Assembly (NCBI RefSeq): GCF_029689925.1
Contig: NZ_CP121445.1
Location: 6,382,501 to 6,446,500, forward strand
Direction: 5' to 3'
Source of the DNA: Anaerocolumna sp. AGMB13025
GTDB lineage: Bacteria; Bacillota; Clostridia; Lachnospirales; Lachnospiraceae
Length of the DNA stretch: 64,000 nt
The notes under the pieces are model-generated. The model was not told the DNA's origin, ran no database searches, and worked only from the letters and a program-made list of their open reading frames with translations. The translations under genes were made by a program, and so were the position numbers. Positions 54,173-63,291 of this stretch are shown in pieces (position 1 is the first letter of the stretch; every line of letters begins with the position of its first letter).

Positions 54173-57100
54173 TTATTTTTCTTCCTCTATCAATAACTTT
54201 AAATCTCCCAGGAGATTCTTTACAAGTTCAAACAGGCTTATCACGTCCATTTTTACAGGCTTACCCGGTTTTTTGAGGGAATAGGTAAAATACGGGTTGG
54301 TTTCCGGCACCAGTTTTAGGGCTGGCTGGTATTTCTGGATGAATTCCGGTATCTTATCTACCTGTAATTTTGCTTTGTTATACATAACCAGCTTGATTTC
54401 CTCGTTCCGATATACTAAGGAGGTTACATATACACTATGGCAGATCGACTTAATAAACGCGATGTTTAACAGATTATTGACTGAGGAGGGCATATCACCA
54501 AAACGGTCTAACAATTCCTCCTGCATATCCAAAAGCTCTTCCTCATTTTCAATTTCCGCAATCCGCTTGTATACGTCTAACTTCTGGAACTCGCTCTTAA
54601 TATAAGTGGCAGGGATAAAGGCGTCAATATCCATATCCACCGTAGTATCAAAGGTTTCTTCCTCTTTTACTTCTCCCTTCATGGAACGGATGGCATCATT
54701 TAACATCTTACAGTATAAATCATACCCTACCGCTTCCATGTGTCCGCTTTGCTGGGCTCCCAATAAATTTCCGGCACCCCGGATTTCAAGGTCACGCATG
54801 GCTATCTTAAAGCCGGAACCTAGTTCCGTAAATTCTTTAATGGCCTGGAGTCTTTTTTCCGCCACTTCCCTTAACATCTTATCCCGTTTATACATTAAAA
54901 ATGCATACGCCGTACGGTTGGAACGGCCAACACGTCCTCTAAGCTGATAGAGCTGGGAAAGTCCAAGGCGGTCTGCGTCATCGATAATCATGGTGTTAAC
55001 ATTGGAGATATCCAGTCCGGTTTCGATGATGGTTGTAGATACCAGCACATCAATTTCCCCATTAATAAAGTCAAACATAATCCGTTCCAGTTCTCTTTCG
55101 CTCATCTGGCCATGAGCAAAGGATACATTGGCTTCCGGTACCAGCTTGGCAATCTTACCGGCAATCTCATCAATGCCGTTAACCCGGTTATATACATAAT
55201 ATACCTGACCGTCCCTTGCCAGTTCTCTATGGATGGCTTCTCTTATGATTTCTTCGTTATGTTCCAATACATAAGTCTGGATGGGCATACGGTCTACCGG
55301 AGGTTCATTTAACACACTCATGTCCCGGATGCCGATTAAACTCATATGCAGGGTTCTTGGTATAGGAGTGGCTGTCAAGGTCAAAACATCTACGTCCCCT
55401 TTTAATTGTTTTACCTTTTCTTTATGTGCCACACCAAAACGCTGTTCCTCATCGATAATAAGCAGTCCCAGGTTCTTAAACTGGATATCCTTTGAGAGGA
55501 CTCTGTGAGTTCCAATCAAAATGTCCAGATTTCCTTTTCTTAACCGCTCAATTACTGCCTTTTGCTGTGCTGCCGTCTTAAAGCGGGAGAGCATGTCAAT
55601 GCTGATGGGAAAATCCATCATTCTTTGTACAAAGGTATTATAATGCTGCTGTGCAAGGATTGTGGTGGGTACTAAAAAAATAACCTGTTTTCCGTCAGAT
55701 ACCGCTTTAAAGGCAGCCCGGATGGCAATCTCTGTCTTACCATAACCTACATCACCGCAGACTAAACGGTCCATGATACGCTTGCTTTCCATATCCCGCT
55801 TGGTTTCTTCGATTGCTCTTAACTGATCATCCGTCTCCTCATATGGAAACATCTCTTCAAATTCCTTCTGCCAAACCGTGTCCGCCCCAAACTGAAAGCC
55901 TTCCCTGGCCTGACGGGTGGCATACAATTCCACCAGTTCCCTTGCAATCTCTTTTACCGCTCCCTTTACCCGGGTTTTGGTGTTCTTCCACTCGGGGGAG
56001 TTGAGCTTGTTTAGCTTAGGCTTTCTGGCATCGGCGCCGGCATATTTTTGTATTACCTCAAGACCTGTTGCAAGAATATACAACACGCCTCCGCCGCCAT
56101 ATTCAATTTTCATGTAATCCTTTGCGACCTTGTCTACTTCTATTTTCTCAATGCCCCGGTAAATACCCAGACCATGGTTTTCATGGACCACATAATCACC
56201 GATATTTAAATCCGTAAAGCTTTGGATTTTCTTACCGTCATATTCTTTCAGTTTTCGCTTTTTCTTTTTTTCCGCACCGAAGATATCGCTTTCGGATATA
56301 ATTACAAGATTAATAAGAGGATATTCAAAGCCTCTGTGAAGGCTTCCATAGGTTACCATAATCTCGCCCTTTTGGATAATCCGGTCCATATCCTCGCTGT
56401 AAAAGGCATTTAACTCATGTTCCCTTAAGTCTTCACTGAGCCGTTTTGCCCGGGTCCTGGAAACAGATAATAAAAGGATACGGTAGCCACTCTTCTTCCA
56501 CTTCTGCAAATCCTTTACCAGAATATCAAAGTTATTATTATAAGGATTCACCGAACGTACTGTAAAATCCCACCTGCCCTTAATCGTAAAATAAGGGGCT
56601 TTGTAATCCATGGTACTAAGAAGTAAGGTAGTCTTATGATTTAACCCGGTAAGCAGTTCCTTATAGCCGTAAATTGCATCACTTTGACCGGGAAGAATGT
56701 AGCCTTTTTCAATTCTTCCAATCATGCCTTCCCTGAATTCGGTTTCCACCGCTTCGCCCTTTTCCTGAATCCTGCTGGGTTCATCCAGATAAATCACAGA
56801 ATTATCCCCTTCAAAATAATCAAAAAAAGATACCGTATTATCATAAAAATACTTAATATAACTATCAATACCCACAGAACCCTGAAAGCTTTCCAGATTC
56901 TCCTTAAATTCCCCTACAATATCCTGAATTCTTGCGGCTTCCTCGGTCTTTCTCTGTTCTCTGAGTTTTTTTACATACTCCTTTTTTTCTTCTTCTATCT
57001 TTCTAAGCCCCACTGCCATCCGGTCCTGATCTAAAATCATCTCAGCCGCAGGATAGATATTTAAGCGTTCCATGCGTTCAATGGATCTTTGACTGCTGAT

Positions 57101-57715
57101 ATCAAAGGAACGTATGGAATCTACTTCATCACCCCATAATTCAATACGGTAGGGACATTCCTGTGTGGGTGGAAATACATCCAGTATCCCACCCCGAACA
57201 GCAAATTCCCCGGGTCCTTCCACCTGACCGGACCGTTCATAACCTAAGTGGACCAAATCCGCCTGAAGCTTAGTTAAATCAAGGTTTTTCCCCTCTTCAA
57301 TCTTAAGAACCCTTTTCTTAATAAAGTCTAAGGGCAGAATCTTATCCATACCTCCGTCTAAGGTGGTAATCACTGTGACAGGTTCTTTTTCAATCAGCCG
57401 TTTTAAAATTTTAAGACGGTCCCTTACAATTGCATTTCCATGAATATCCGCACTATAAAAAATAATATCCTTTGCAGGATACAGATAAACATTCTTATCA
57501 TATAGCTTATAATCCTCATAAATTTCCTTGGCCTTGACGTCATTATAAGTAATGATTAACTTCCACAGGTAGCCTTCACTTAAACCATTTACCAGGTGAC
57601 ATTTCTGGGAATCAATACAGCCGGTTACCTGAACCGGCGTATTTTTTAATTTTAAGTTATCTTTTATGTCATTAAACTCTTTTAATTCCTTCAGGGGGGT
57701 AGTAAAGGTCTTCAA
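54173..57715 (-). CDS. mfd: Transcription-repair coupling factor Mfd
   Basis: 1180 residues, full length. UvrB-homology region at the N-terminus, RNA polymerase-interacting domain (GDYVVHENHGLGIYRGI), helicase with Walker A CGDVGYGKTEIA, DEEQ box LIIDEEQRFGV, TATPIPRTLHMS, RGRVGRS and the TRG motif. Releases stalled RNA polymerase and recruits UvrA. It starts with TTG at 57715, 7 bp after GGAGG. Follows pth by 36 bp. Confidence 0.97.
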   Translation of the reverse strand: MKTFTTPLKELKEFNDIKDNLKLKNTPVQVTGCIDSQKCHLVNGLSEGYLWKLIITYNDVKAKEIYEDYKLYDKNVYLYPAKDIIFYSADIHGNAIVRDRLKILKRLIEKEPVTVITTLDGGMDKILPLDFIKKRVLKIEEGKNLDLTKLQADLVHLGYERSGQVEGPGEFAVRGGILDVFPPTQECPYRIELWGDEVDSIRSFDISSQRSIERMERLNIYPAAEMILDQDRMAVGLRKIEEEKKEYVKKLREQRKTEEAARIQDIVGEFKENLESFQGSVGIDSYIKYFYDNTVSFFDYFEGDNSVIYLDEPSRIQEKGEAVETEFREGMIGRIEKGYILPGQSDAIYGYKELLTGLNHKTTLLLSTMDYKAPYFTIKGRWDFTVRSVNPYNNNFDILVKDLQKWKKSGYRILLLSVSRTRAKRLSEDLREHELNAFYSEDMDRIIQKGEIMVTYGSLHRGFEYPLINLVIISESDIFGAEKKKKRKLKEYDGKKIQSFTDLNIGDYVVHENHGLGIYRGIEKIEVDKVAKDYMKIEYGGGGVLYILATGLEVIQKYAGADARKPKLNKLNSPEWKNTKTRVKGAVKEIARELVELYATRQAREGFQFGADTVWQKEFEEMFPYEETDDQLRAIEETKRDMESKRIMDRLVCGDVGYGKTEIAIRAAFKAVSDGKQVIFLVPTTILAQQHYNTFVQRMMDFPISIDMLSRFKTAAQQKAVIERLRKGNLDILIGTHRVLSKDIQFKNLGLLIIDEEQRFGVAHKEKVKQLKGDVDVLTLTATPIPRTLHMSLIGIRDMSVLNEPPVDRMPIQTYVLEHNEEIIREAIHRELARDGQVYYVYNRVNGIDEIAGKIAKLVPEANVSFAHGQMSERELERIMFDFINGEIDVLVSTTIIETGLDISNVNTMIIDDADRLGLSQLYQLRGRVGRSNRTAYAFLMYKRDKMLREVAEKRLQAIKEFTELGSGFKIAMRDLEIRGAGNLLGAQQSGHMEAVGYDLYCKMLNDAIRSMKGEVKEEETFDTTVDMDIDAFIPATYIKSEFQKLDVYKRIAEIENEEELLDMQEELLDRFGDMPSSVNNLLNIAFIKSICHSVYVTSLVYRNEEIKLVMYNKAKLQVDKIPEFIQKYQPALKLVPETNPYFTYSLKKPGKPVKMDVISLFELVKNLLGDLKLLIEEEK

Positions 57716-57751
57716 GCTGTTGCCTCCTTATATCTGATCTAAAGGTTTTCC

Positions 57752-58315
57752 CTATTTTCTATTATAGATATTCATAGCAGTTTCCATTCCATCTTTTATG
57801 ATGGATTTTACAGCTTCTGAGGATTTCTTAATGGCCTCTCTGATAATGGGCTGCTCCTCCGCTTTAAAACGGGACAATACATAGTCTGCCAGATCATAAC
57901 CTGCCGGTTTATCACCTACGCCTACCTTTATTCTTGGGAATTCTAAAGTCCCTAAGTGGCTGATTATACTTTTGATGCCGTTATGACCGCCGGCGCTTCC
58001 CTTGCTACGAAGCCTTAACTGCCCCGGCTCTAAGCTGATATCATCATAGATTACTATGACTTCCTGGGGTGTGACCTTATAAAAGTCCACCAATTCCCTG
58101 ACACTTTCCCCGCTTAAATTCATATAGGTCTGAGGTTGGGCAAGTATGACTTTTTCCCCTTCGATAAATCCTTTGCCGCAGACTGCTTTATGTTTTTTAA
58201 AATCCAACGGGATATTATAGTCATCTGAAATTCTGGTAATCACATCAAAGCCGATATTATGCCTGGTAGCCTGATATTCCCTGGTTGGATTGCCTAATCC
58301 GATAATAATGTACAT
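57752..58315 (-). CDS. pth: Peptidyl-tRNA hydrolase
   Basis: 187 residues. Family start YIIIGLGNPTREYQATRHNIGFD with catalytic His in RHNIGF, Asn in TYMNLSGESV, DDISLEPGQLRLR and GSAGGHNGIKSII. Recycles peptidyl-tRNA. The pth-mfd order is conserved in Firmicutes. Confidence 0.97.
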   Translation of the reverse strand: MYIIIGLGNPTREYQATRHNIGFDVITRISDDYNIPLDFKKHKAVCGKGFIEGEKVILAQPQTYMNLSGESVRELVDFYKVTPQEVIVIYDDISLEPGQLRLRSKGSAGGHNGIKSIISHLGTLEFPRIKVGVGDKPAGYDLADYVLSRFKAEEQPIIREAIKKSSEAVKSIIKDGMETAMNIYNRK

Positions 58316-58539
58316 GTTGCTGCCTTTCTGTTGGGTTTGAGAAAACCCTTCTATTAATGTATTTTAAATGTCTGCTATACGGGGCTTGCTAAGGCTGCTT
58401 CGTAAAAGTAAAACTGACCCAAGCTAACTACACTTAAATTCCTTGAACTGTTTCTTACTTTAAATTTCTGCTTCTGAATGCACTGTTTCTTATGTCCCGT
58501 TCCTGAATATATGGTTTCTGAAAGCGATATTTCTTAATT

Positions 58540-58815
58540 CATTATTATTTTTAATCCTAATTTCTTAAAATCATTATTACTTAAAATTCATTATCTATTA
58601 AAATTCATTATCTATTAAAATTCATTATGTCTTAATATCATCAATTTCTTAAAATTCAATTATTCAATTATTTTTAAAATTCATTATATCTTAAACTTCA
58701 TTATTTCTTAAACTTCATTATCTCTTAAAACTCATTATTTCTTAAAATGCATTATTTCCTAAATCCATTATTTCTTAAAATCCATTATTTCTTTAAATCC
58801 ATTATTTCTTAATAT
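58540..58815. repeat. A/T-rich degenerate tandem repeats
   Basis: About 14 units of ATTTCTTAAAATTCATT with period of 17-22 bp and many changes. Lies between pth and the DUF4003 gene; no gene or hairpin is seen in 58316-58846. Confidence 0.8.
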
Positions 58816-58846
58816 ACAGCCCTTCTAACTCTGGATACCCGATATA

Positions 58847-59848
58847 TTATGAACCCGAGGAAGAAGATGCTGCTGCTCCGGCAGCAGCTGTGGCTGCAAT
58901 TATCATAGCGGTCTGCTGAGCGATTACGATACTTGTCAGACTGTTTGCAAAGGCTAATTGGACGGAATCTTTACCTATTCCCTCCATATATTCCGAGGTT
59001 ACCAAGGCTGCCGCATACATGATCCGCTCGTGTTTTCCCATAGACCAACTGCCAAGTCCTTTTTTCCCAATTAATATCTCATAAGTATCTTTTATTTCAT
59101 CCGTTATCTTATCCACATCGGAAGAAATCAATACAAGAATCCCCATAGAAGCTAATTCTTCATATCTACTGACTTTACAGCCTTTTTCCTTTAGTTTGTC
59201 ATAAATCTTAACTGCCCTGCTGCATTTTATATCTGCTGATTCTTCCCCTAAGGTAAGTACATGGGTTAAGGATTGAAGGGCGTTGCCACTTCCGAATTCT
59301 TTTTTTAACAGTTCATAACAGGTTTCCATTTCGTTTATCGCCGGTTCAACCGATAGTCCTGTCAGGGCAAGCATAGCCGCATAGCCGTAATCATCGGTAG
59401 AGGTAAGGAAACGGTGTTTCTTTTTCATAGCATCATAAAATTCTTTTGCTAACCTGACCACAGGTTCTGTATCCGTTATATCCGCCCGCTTTGCTATAGA
59501 AAATGCCGCAAGGGTCAGGTAAGGAGAACCATAAAATCCTGCGTTCTTTAATTCTCCAAAGATTTTAAAGCTGCGTTCAAACAACCCCTGGGGGTCTGCA
59601 TCTAAGGACAGCAGAACGGAAAGGGCGAAAAAAGTTGTTTCCTTAAAGGAGGAAAATAATCCGGTATTTTTCTTTATAATCTCTTTTGCAGCCTTAATAG
59701 CTTCTACATCTGCCGTCCTGCCATCATTCGTATATAACAAAGCCCCAAGGCAATGCATCATGGCATAATCCCATCTGAAATTCTTTCGTAGTATCAGGTA
59801 ATTCTCCGCGAATAAATCACACTTAGCCTGTAAGCTATTGTTAATCAT
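58847..59848 (-). CDS. DUF4003-family protein
   Basis: 333 residues, almost wholly helical. Family pattern FAENYLILRKNFRWDYAMMHCLGALLYTNDGR near the start (given in part), then repeated helical units (FFALSVLLSLDADPQGLFER, GYAAMLALTGLSVEP) and an Ala/Ser-rich end (AAGAAASSSSGS). No signal peptide. Function unknown. The ATG at 59848 is 8 bp after GAGG; the frame to 59866 is less likely. Confidence 0.85.
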   Translation of the reverse strand: MINNSLQAKCDLFAENYLILRKNFRWDYAMMHCLGALLYTNDGRTADVEAIKAAKEIIKKNTGLFSSFKETTFFALSVLLSLDADPQGLFERSFKIFGELKNAGFYGSPYLTLAAFSIAKRADITDTEPVVRLAKEFYDAMKKKHRFLTSTDDYGYAAMLALTGLSVEPAINEMETCYELLKKEFGSGNALQSLTHVLTLGEESADIKCSRAVKIYDKLKEKGCKVSRYEELASMGILVLISSDVDKITDEIKDTYEILIGKKGLGSWSMGKHERIMYAAALVTSEYMEGIGKDSVQLAFANSLTSIVIAQQTAMIIAATAAAGAAASSSSGS

Positions 59849-60067
59849 TCCTGCCACCTCTTTCATATACTGGAATTTCTAAAAATAAACGCGCAATTAT
59901 GCTGCACATAGACCGTCTATGTGCAGCTAACTTTAATGTTGATTCTTATTATAATCGATTGGGAATTTTATAGCAATAAATTTATGGGAGTTATTGATAA
60001 GAGCTAGTTCACACCACTGCTAAAAACAGCAGTGATGTGAAATGTGAACAATAACACGTCGCGTTTA

Positions 60068-60946
60068 TCACCTTTGAGCAGTAACTTGATAAGATACTTC
60101 TGCCATGGTATAAGTCTCATAAAATTCTGCCGTACTAAATTCCGTATCTCTGGTATGACCTTTAAAATCCTCATCAGACTTTAGAAAATAATCATAAGTT
60201 GATATATGCTTGCCATCTATTGTCAGAGGATCATCCCAGGTGCAGTCAATATTATACCATTTTCCATCAAGCTTTACGATATTCCAACCATGACTGTCTT
60301 TATTGCCGGTTCCGGTAATGATCCTGGAGGAAATTCCGGCCTGGGTAAACATTTTGTAGGCCACACTCATATAGCCCTGACAGGTGGAGCTTTTTCCGAT
60401 TAAATTATCGTAGGCAGAATATTGCTCTGTATTGGTATCATATGAGGCATTTTCAATAATGTAATCATGGATTTTCTTGATTTTATCATAATCGGACAGT
60501 TCTTCTATCTTCCATTTTGCTAATAGCCGTTTTATGGTTTCATCCACTTGTCTGGTCTCATCTGCAGTTTCATTATATTCAAACTCATAGGTCACCGTCA
60601 GCGCATTGCCAAATCCCACGATATGAGCGTAAATGCTATTGGTCTTATACCTTAAATAATCATAATCACTAGAAGTTTCAGGATCATCCATATTATAGAC
60701 CATATCAATGGCATCCTCCGTAAACCACTTCATATCTTCAACTTTCCCAACATATTTTACTTGTGTACCGGGTAATCCATTTAACATGGCGACCCTGATT
60801 TCACTGACAAAGGTCTGCTCGTTCTCTGCCTGATTGGTGCTCCCGGAGACCATAAGCCAGGCGGCCAGGTTATATCTGTCGTTGACGGCATATAATATAA
60901 TTCCTAATAGGATTAAGGATAACATAAATCTAAGAAAACTTCTCAT
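60068..60946 (-). CDS. Transglutaminase-like protein, membrane-anchored
   Basis: 292 residues. An N-terminal helix (about 5-23) anchors an extracytoplasmic protein. The transglutaminase-like core has Cys in GKSSTCQGYMSVAYKM, His in SHGWNIVKLDGKWYNID and Asp in CTWDDP, the Cys-His-Asp triad. Likely a peptidase or peptidoglycan-related enzyme. GGAG precedes the ATG. A hairpin (GTTCACA... at 60007-60049) follows the gene. Confidence 0.9.
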   Translation of the reverse strand: MRSFLRFMLSLILLGIILYAVNDRYNLAAWLMVSGSTNQAENEQTFVSEIRVAMLNGLPGTQVKYVGKVEDMKWFTEDAIDMVYNMDDPETSSDYDYLRYKTNSIYAHIVGFGNALTVTYEFEYNETADETRQVDETIKRLLAKWKIEELSDYDKIKKIHDYIIENASYDTNTEQYSAYDNLIGKSSTCQGYMSVAYKMFTQAGISSRIITGTGNKDSHGWNIVKLDGKWYNIDCTWDDPLTIDGKHISTYDYFLKSDEDFKGHTRDTEFSTAEFYETYTMAEVSYQVTAQR

Positions 60947-61132
60947 ATACCATCTCCTCTCCGTTTTTCCATGCCTGCTCTTATTATTACACGGTTCCTT
61001 TTATCATATTTCTTGGTTTTATCTATCATTATACTCTAATATTAGGTTAGTCTGCAATCAATAATTGGGTTGTTGGCAATATCTGTGTGTTGGGTATTGT
61101 TGAAGGTGCTTCGGACTTTTATTGTATTGGGG

Positions 61133-61414
61133 ACTTGATAAAATCAGCTTGAAGGCTGTGAAGAAAGCACAGCTTGGAATCTCCTTCCTAAGCTTAGTAT
61201 TCTGTGTCTGAATTTACTAATGGTTTTTTCCTGTGGTAAGACAAGAGAGAAAAGCACAAACTCCTCGCTATGCTCGTCAGACAGTGTGCTTTTCTCTCTT
61301 AAACCACAGGAAAAAGCCATAAGTAAATTTAGCAGACACAGAATGAAGCGCTTAGGAAGGAGATTCCAAGCTATACTTTCCTTGTTTCGGTTTATTGAGC
61401 TGATTTTATCAAGT
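61133..61414. mobile_element. MITE-like element, 282 bp, ACTTGATAAAATC family
   Basis: Perfect 17-bp terminal inverted repeats ACTTGATAAAATCAGCT / AGCTGATTTTATCAAGT. The interior pairs over most of its length (CTCCTTCCTAAGC/GCTTAGGAAGGAG, GAGAGAAAAGCAC/GTGCTTTTCTCTC, CCTGTGG/CCACAGG), forming one long hairpin. No transposase. The rest of 60947-61705 has no gene that I can see. Confidence 0.85.
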
Positions 61415-61705
61415 TTTTTATTGTTTTTTGGAACGGCGAAGCAGTTTTGGGTGCAGGGAATGGTACAAAAGCAGTTGCAGTAGCAAGGTCTGTTAAGCAC
61501 AGGAAATTATCAAATCGCCCTGTGATACTCTTAAGTGCTTAGGTTTCAGGTTCTCCTAAGAGAACAACGCTAACAAAGTAAATATTATAATGGTAAAATT
61601 ATGATATTTGATGTAGTATGTATTTATGAAAGTGAACCTTATTTGCTGGCAAGTATGTCATAAATATTAGAAAAACAAATTCATAAATAGAGAAAAGGAT
61701 GTCGA

Positions 61706-62404
61706 ATGAAAAGAAAAATCTTGATTGCAATTCCAGTTTTTATAGTTGTAATACTATTAACAAGATATATTCTAAGTGAAACGTGTAATGTCTCAAATAA
61801 TTCCGGTGTTGAAAGTAATTTTAGTAATGGCAGTAATGATAGTAATGATAGGTACTCTGATATTACCATTCATTCGCCAATGACGTTATCAAACAATGAT
61901 ATGTATTCTATAAATGGAGAACATCAATATCTAAGACTTCAAATGATAAAAGGCAAATATTATGAAGAGTGGAATCCAGGACCATATATGGGCACTATTT
62001 GGGAGGGCGATTTCATTATTGAGTTAATTGATGATTCAGGTGAACTTATCAGCCAGATAGATTTGAGTAAAGTATATAAAGGGAAATTAATTTTCACATC
62101 TTCTTTTCAAATAGAATTTGATGATTACAACAAGGATGGGGATCTAGATTTTACCATCGGTCAGTATGCTTCAAGTAATGGCAGAGAGTATACCCTGTTT
62201 ACACTAAGAAAAGATGGGAAGATAGAGCTTTTGCCTATTAACGGACATTCTTCTCTCTTTATAAGCAAAACCACAGGATACTACTCAACAAAACTTACTA
62301 AGAAAACTGATACTTCTTTTACAATTGAGTATTATGACAATTCGGTGGCTAAGAATATCGAAAATGAATTTGAATGGAATGGAAAAGAATTTATCAAAAA
62401 TTAA
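61706..62404 (+). CDS. Secreted or membrane-anchored hypothetical protein with DxDxD loop
   Basis: 232 residues, family not recognised. An N-terminal hydrophobic helix (about 5-23), then a Ser/Asn-rich tether and a beta-rich domain. Residues about 135-155 (FDDYNKDGDLDFTIGQYAS) form a calcium-binding-type loop as in FG-GAP or dockerin repeats. AAGG precedes the ATG. Composition is more A-rich than its neighbours, and it sits beside a MITE-like element, so recent acquisition is possible. Confidence 0.75.
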   Translation: MKRKILIAIPVFIVVILLTRYILSETCNVSNNSGVESNFSNGSNDSNDRYSDITIHSPMTLSNNDMYSINGEHQYLRLQMIKGKYYEEWNPGPYMGTIWEGDFIIELIDDSGELISQIDLSKVYKGKLIFTSSFQIEFDDYNKDGDLDFTIGQYASSNGREYTLFTLRKDGKIELLPINGHSSLFISKTTGYYSTKLTKKTDTSFTIEYYDNSVAKNIENEFEWNGKEFIKN

Positions 62405-62603
62405 GATGAGGCTATATAATGCAGGTAGCCGTTCTTACCCTAATGCGTATTAAATGAAAAATTCAATGAGTAGAGTTAAATTTAAGCTCTACTTAAAAAA
62501 TATGTCTACTATCAACAATCTGTTATGACAAAGCCAAAATCTTTAAGATATATTTATGAAATCTCCTGTATATGTTTCAGTTCGAAGTTCCCTCCGTTGC
62601 CAC

Positions 62604-62867
62604 GTCGAAAGTCCTCACAACCTGAAAGCAAGAAGGAGCTGCTGCAAAATTCACAGCATAAATTACTTGGGAGAGAATATGGATTGTATTTTCCGGATAT
62701 GTTGTGTAAAGTATGCGCGAATGGCTGCAAGATAGAGAATGCAGCCGCTTATTCGCGCGATCTTTACACAACATATCCGGAAAATACAATCCATATTCTA
62801 AGCCCAAGTTCGGAACCTAACCCATTTTGCAGCAGCCCTTCCTCCAACACACCCCCGGACTTTCGAC
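62604..62867. repeat. 264-bp inverted repeat element
   Basis: Ends GTCGAAAGTCC / GGACTTTCGAC. A long inner part (GAATATGGATTGTATTTTCC on one arm against its complement on the other, then ATATGTTGTGTAAAG and CGCGAAT) is nearly perfect, with a GCTGC.../...GCAGC centre. GAGCTGCTGCAAAAT pairs with ATTTTGCAGCAGCC outside that. Sequence is not shared with the 61133 family or the 34940 element. Frames in it are palindrome products. Confidence 0.85.
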
Positions 62868-62904
62868 CCCCAAACTCAGCCCCAGGAACCCCAAAATAAA
62901 GGAC

Positions 62905-62961
62905 AAAAAAATAAGGAGTATCTCAAAACCCCCTATTTAATAGTCTTGAGATACGCCTTAT
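62905..62961 (-). terminator. Terminator after spoVG
   Basis: AATAAGGCGTATCTCAA (minus strand) pairs with TTGAGATACTCCTTATT, followed by TTTTTGTCC. Starts about 10 bp after the spoVG stop. Confidence 0.9.
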
Positions 62962-62971
62962 TTATAAAATA

Positions 62972-63250
62972 CTAGACTTCTTTTTCTTCATATTCCTCGG
63001 CAGCGATTTCATAGCTTTCGAGAATAATTTTTTGAATCTTATCTCTTGTTTCTGAGTTAATCGGATGTGCGATGTCGCGATACTCCCCGTCACCTGCTTT
63101 TCGGCTGGGCATTGCAATGAATAAACCTTTTTCGCCTTCAATTACCTTAATATCATGTACGACGAATTCATTGTCCATTGTAATAGATACTACCGCCTTC
63201 ATCTTTCCTTCTTTGCTCACCTTGCGCACACGCACGTCTGTTATCTGCAT
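62972..63250 (-). CDS. spoVG: SpoVG regulator
   Basis: 92 residues, the family length. QITDVRVRKVSKEGKMKAVV, FVVHDIKVIEGEKGLFIAMP and the HPINSETRDKIQ end are typical. RNA/DNA-binding regulator of sporulation and cell-wall functions. Lies 41 bp after glgD, with a strong terminator behind it. Confidence 0.97.
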   Translation of the reverse strand: MQITDVRVRKVSKEGKMKAVVSITMDNEFVVHDIKVIEGEKGLFIAMPSRKAGDGEYRDIAHPINSETRDKIQKIILESYEIAAEEYEEKEV

Positions 63251-63291
63251 TGTGTGATCCCCCTTTAATATTATTTATCTAATTGTTTTAG

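Noticed and set aside
61144..61500. Frames of 87 and 118 codons on opposite strands
   Set aside because: They mirror each other across the MITE-like palindrome and show no family features.
62525..62899. Frames of 124 (plus) and 76 (minus) codons
   Set aside because: Both arise from the 264-bp inverted repeat and contain the same palindromic peptide segments.
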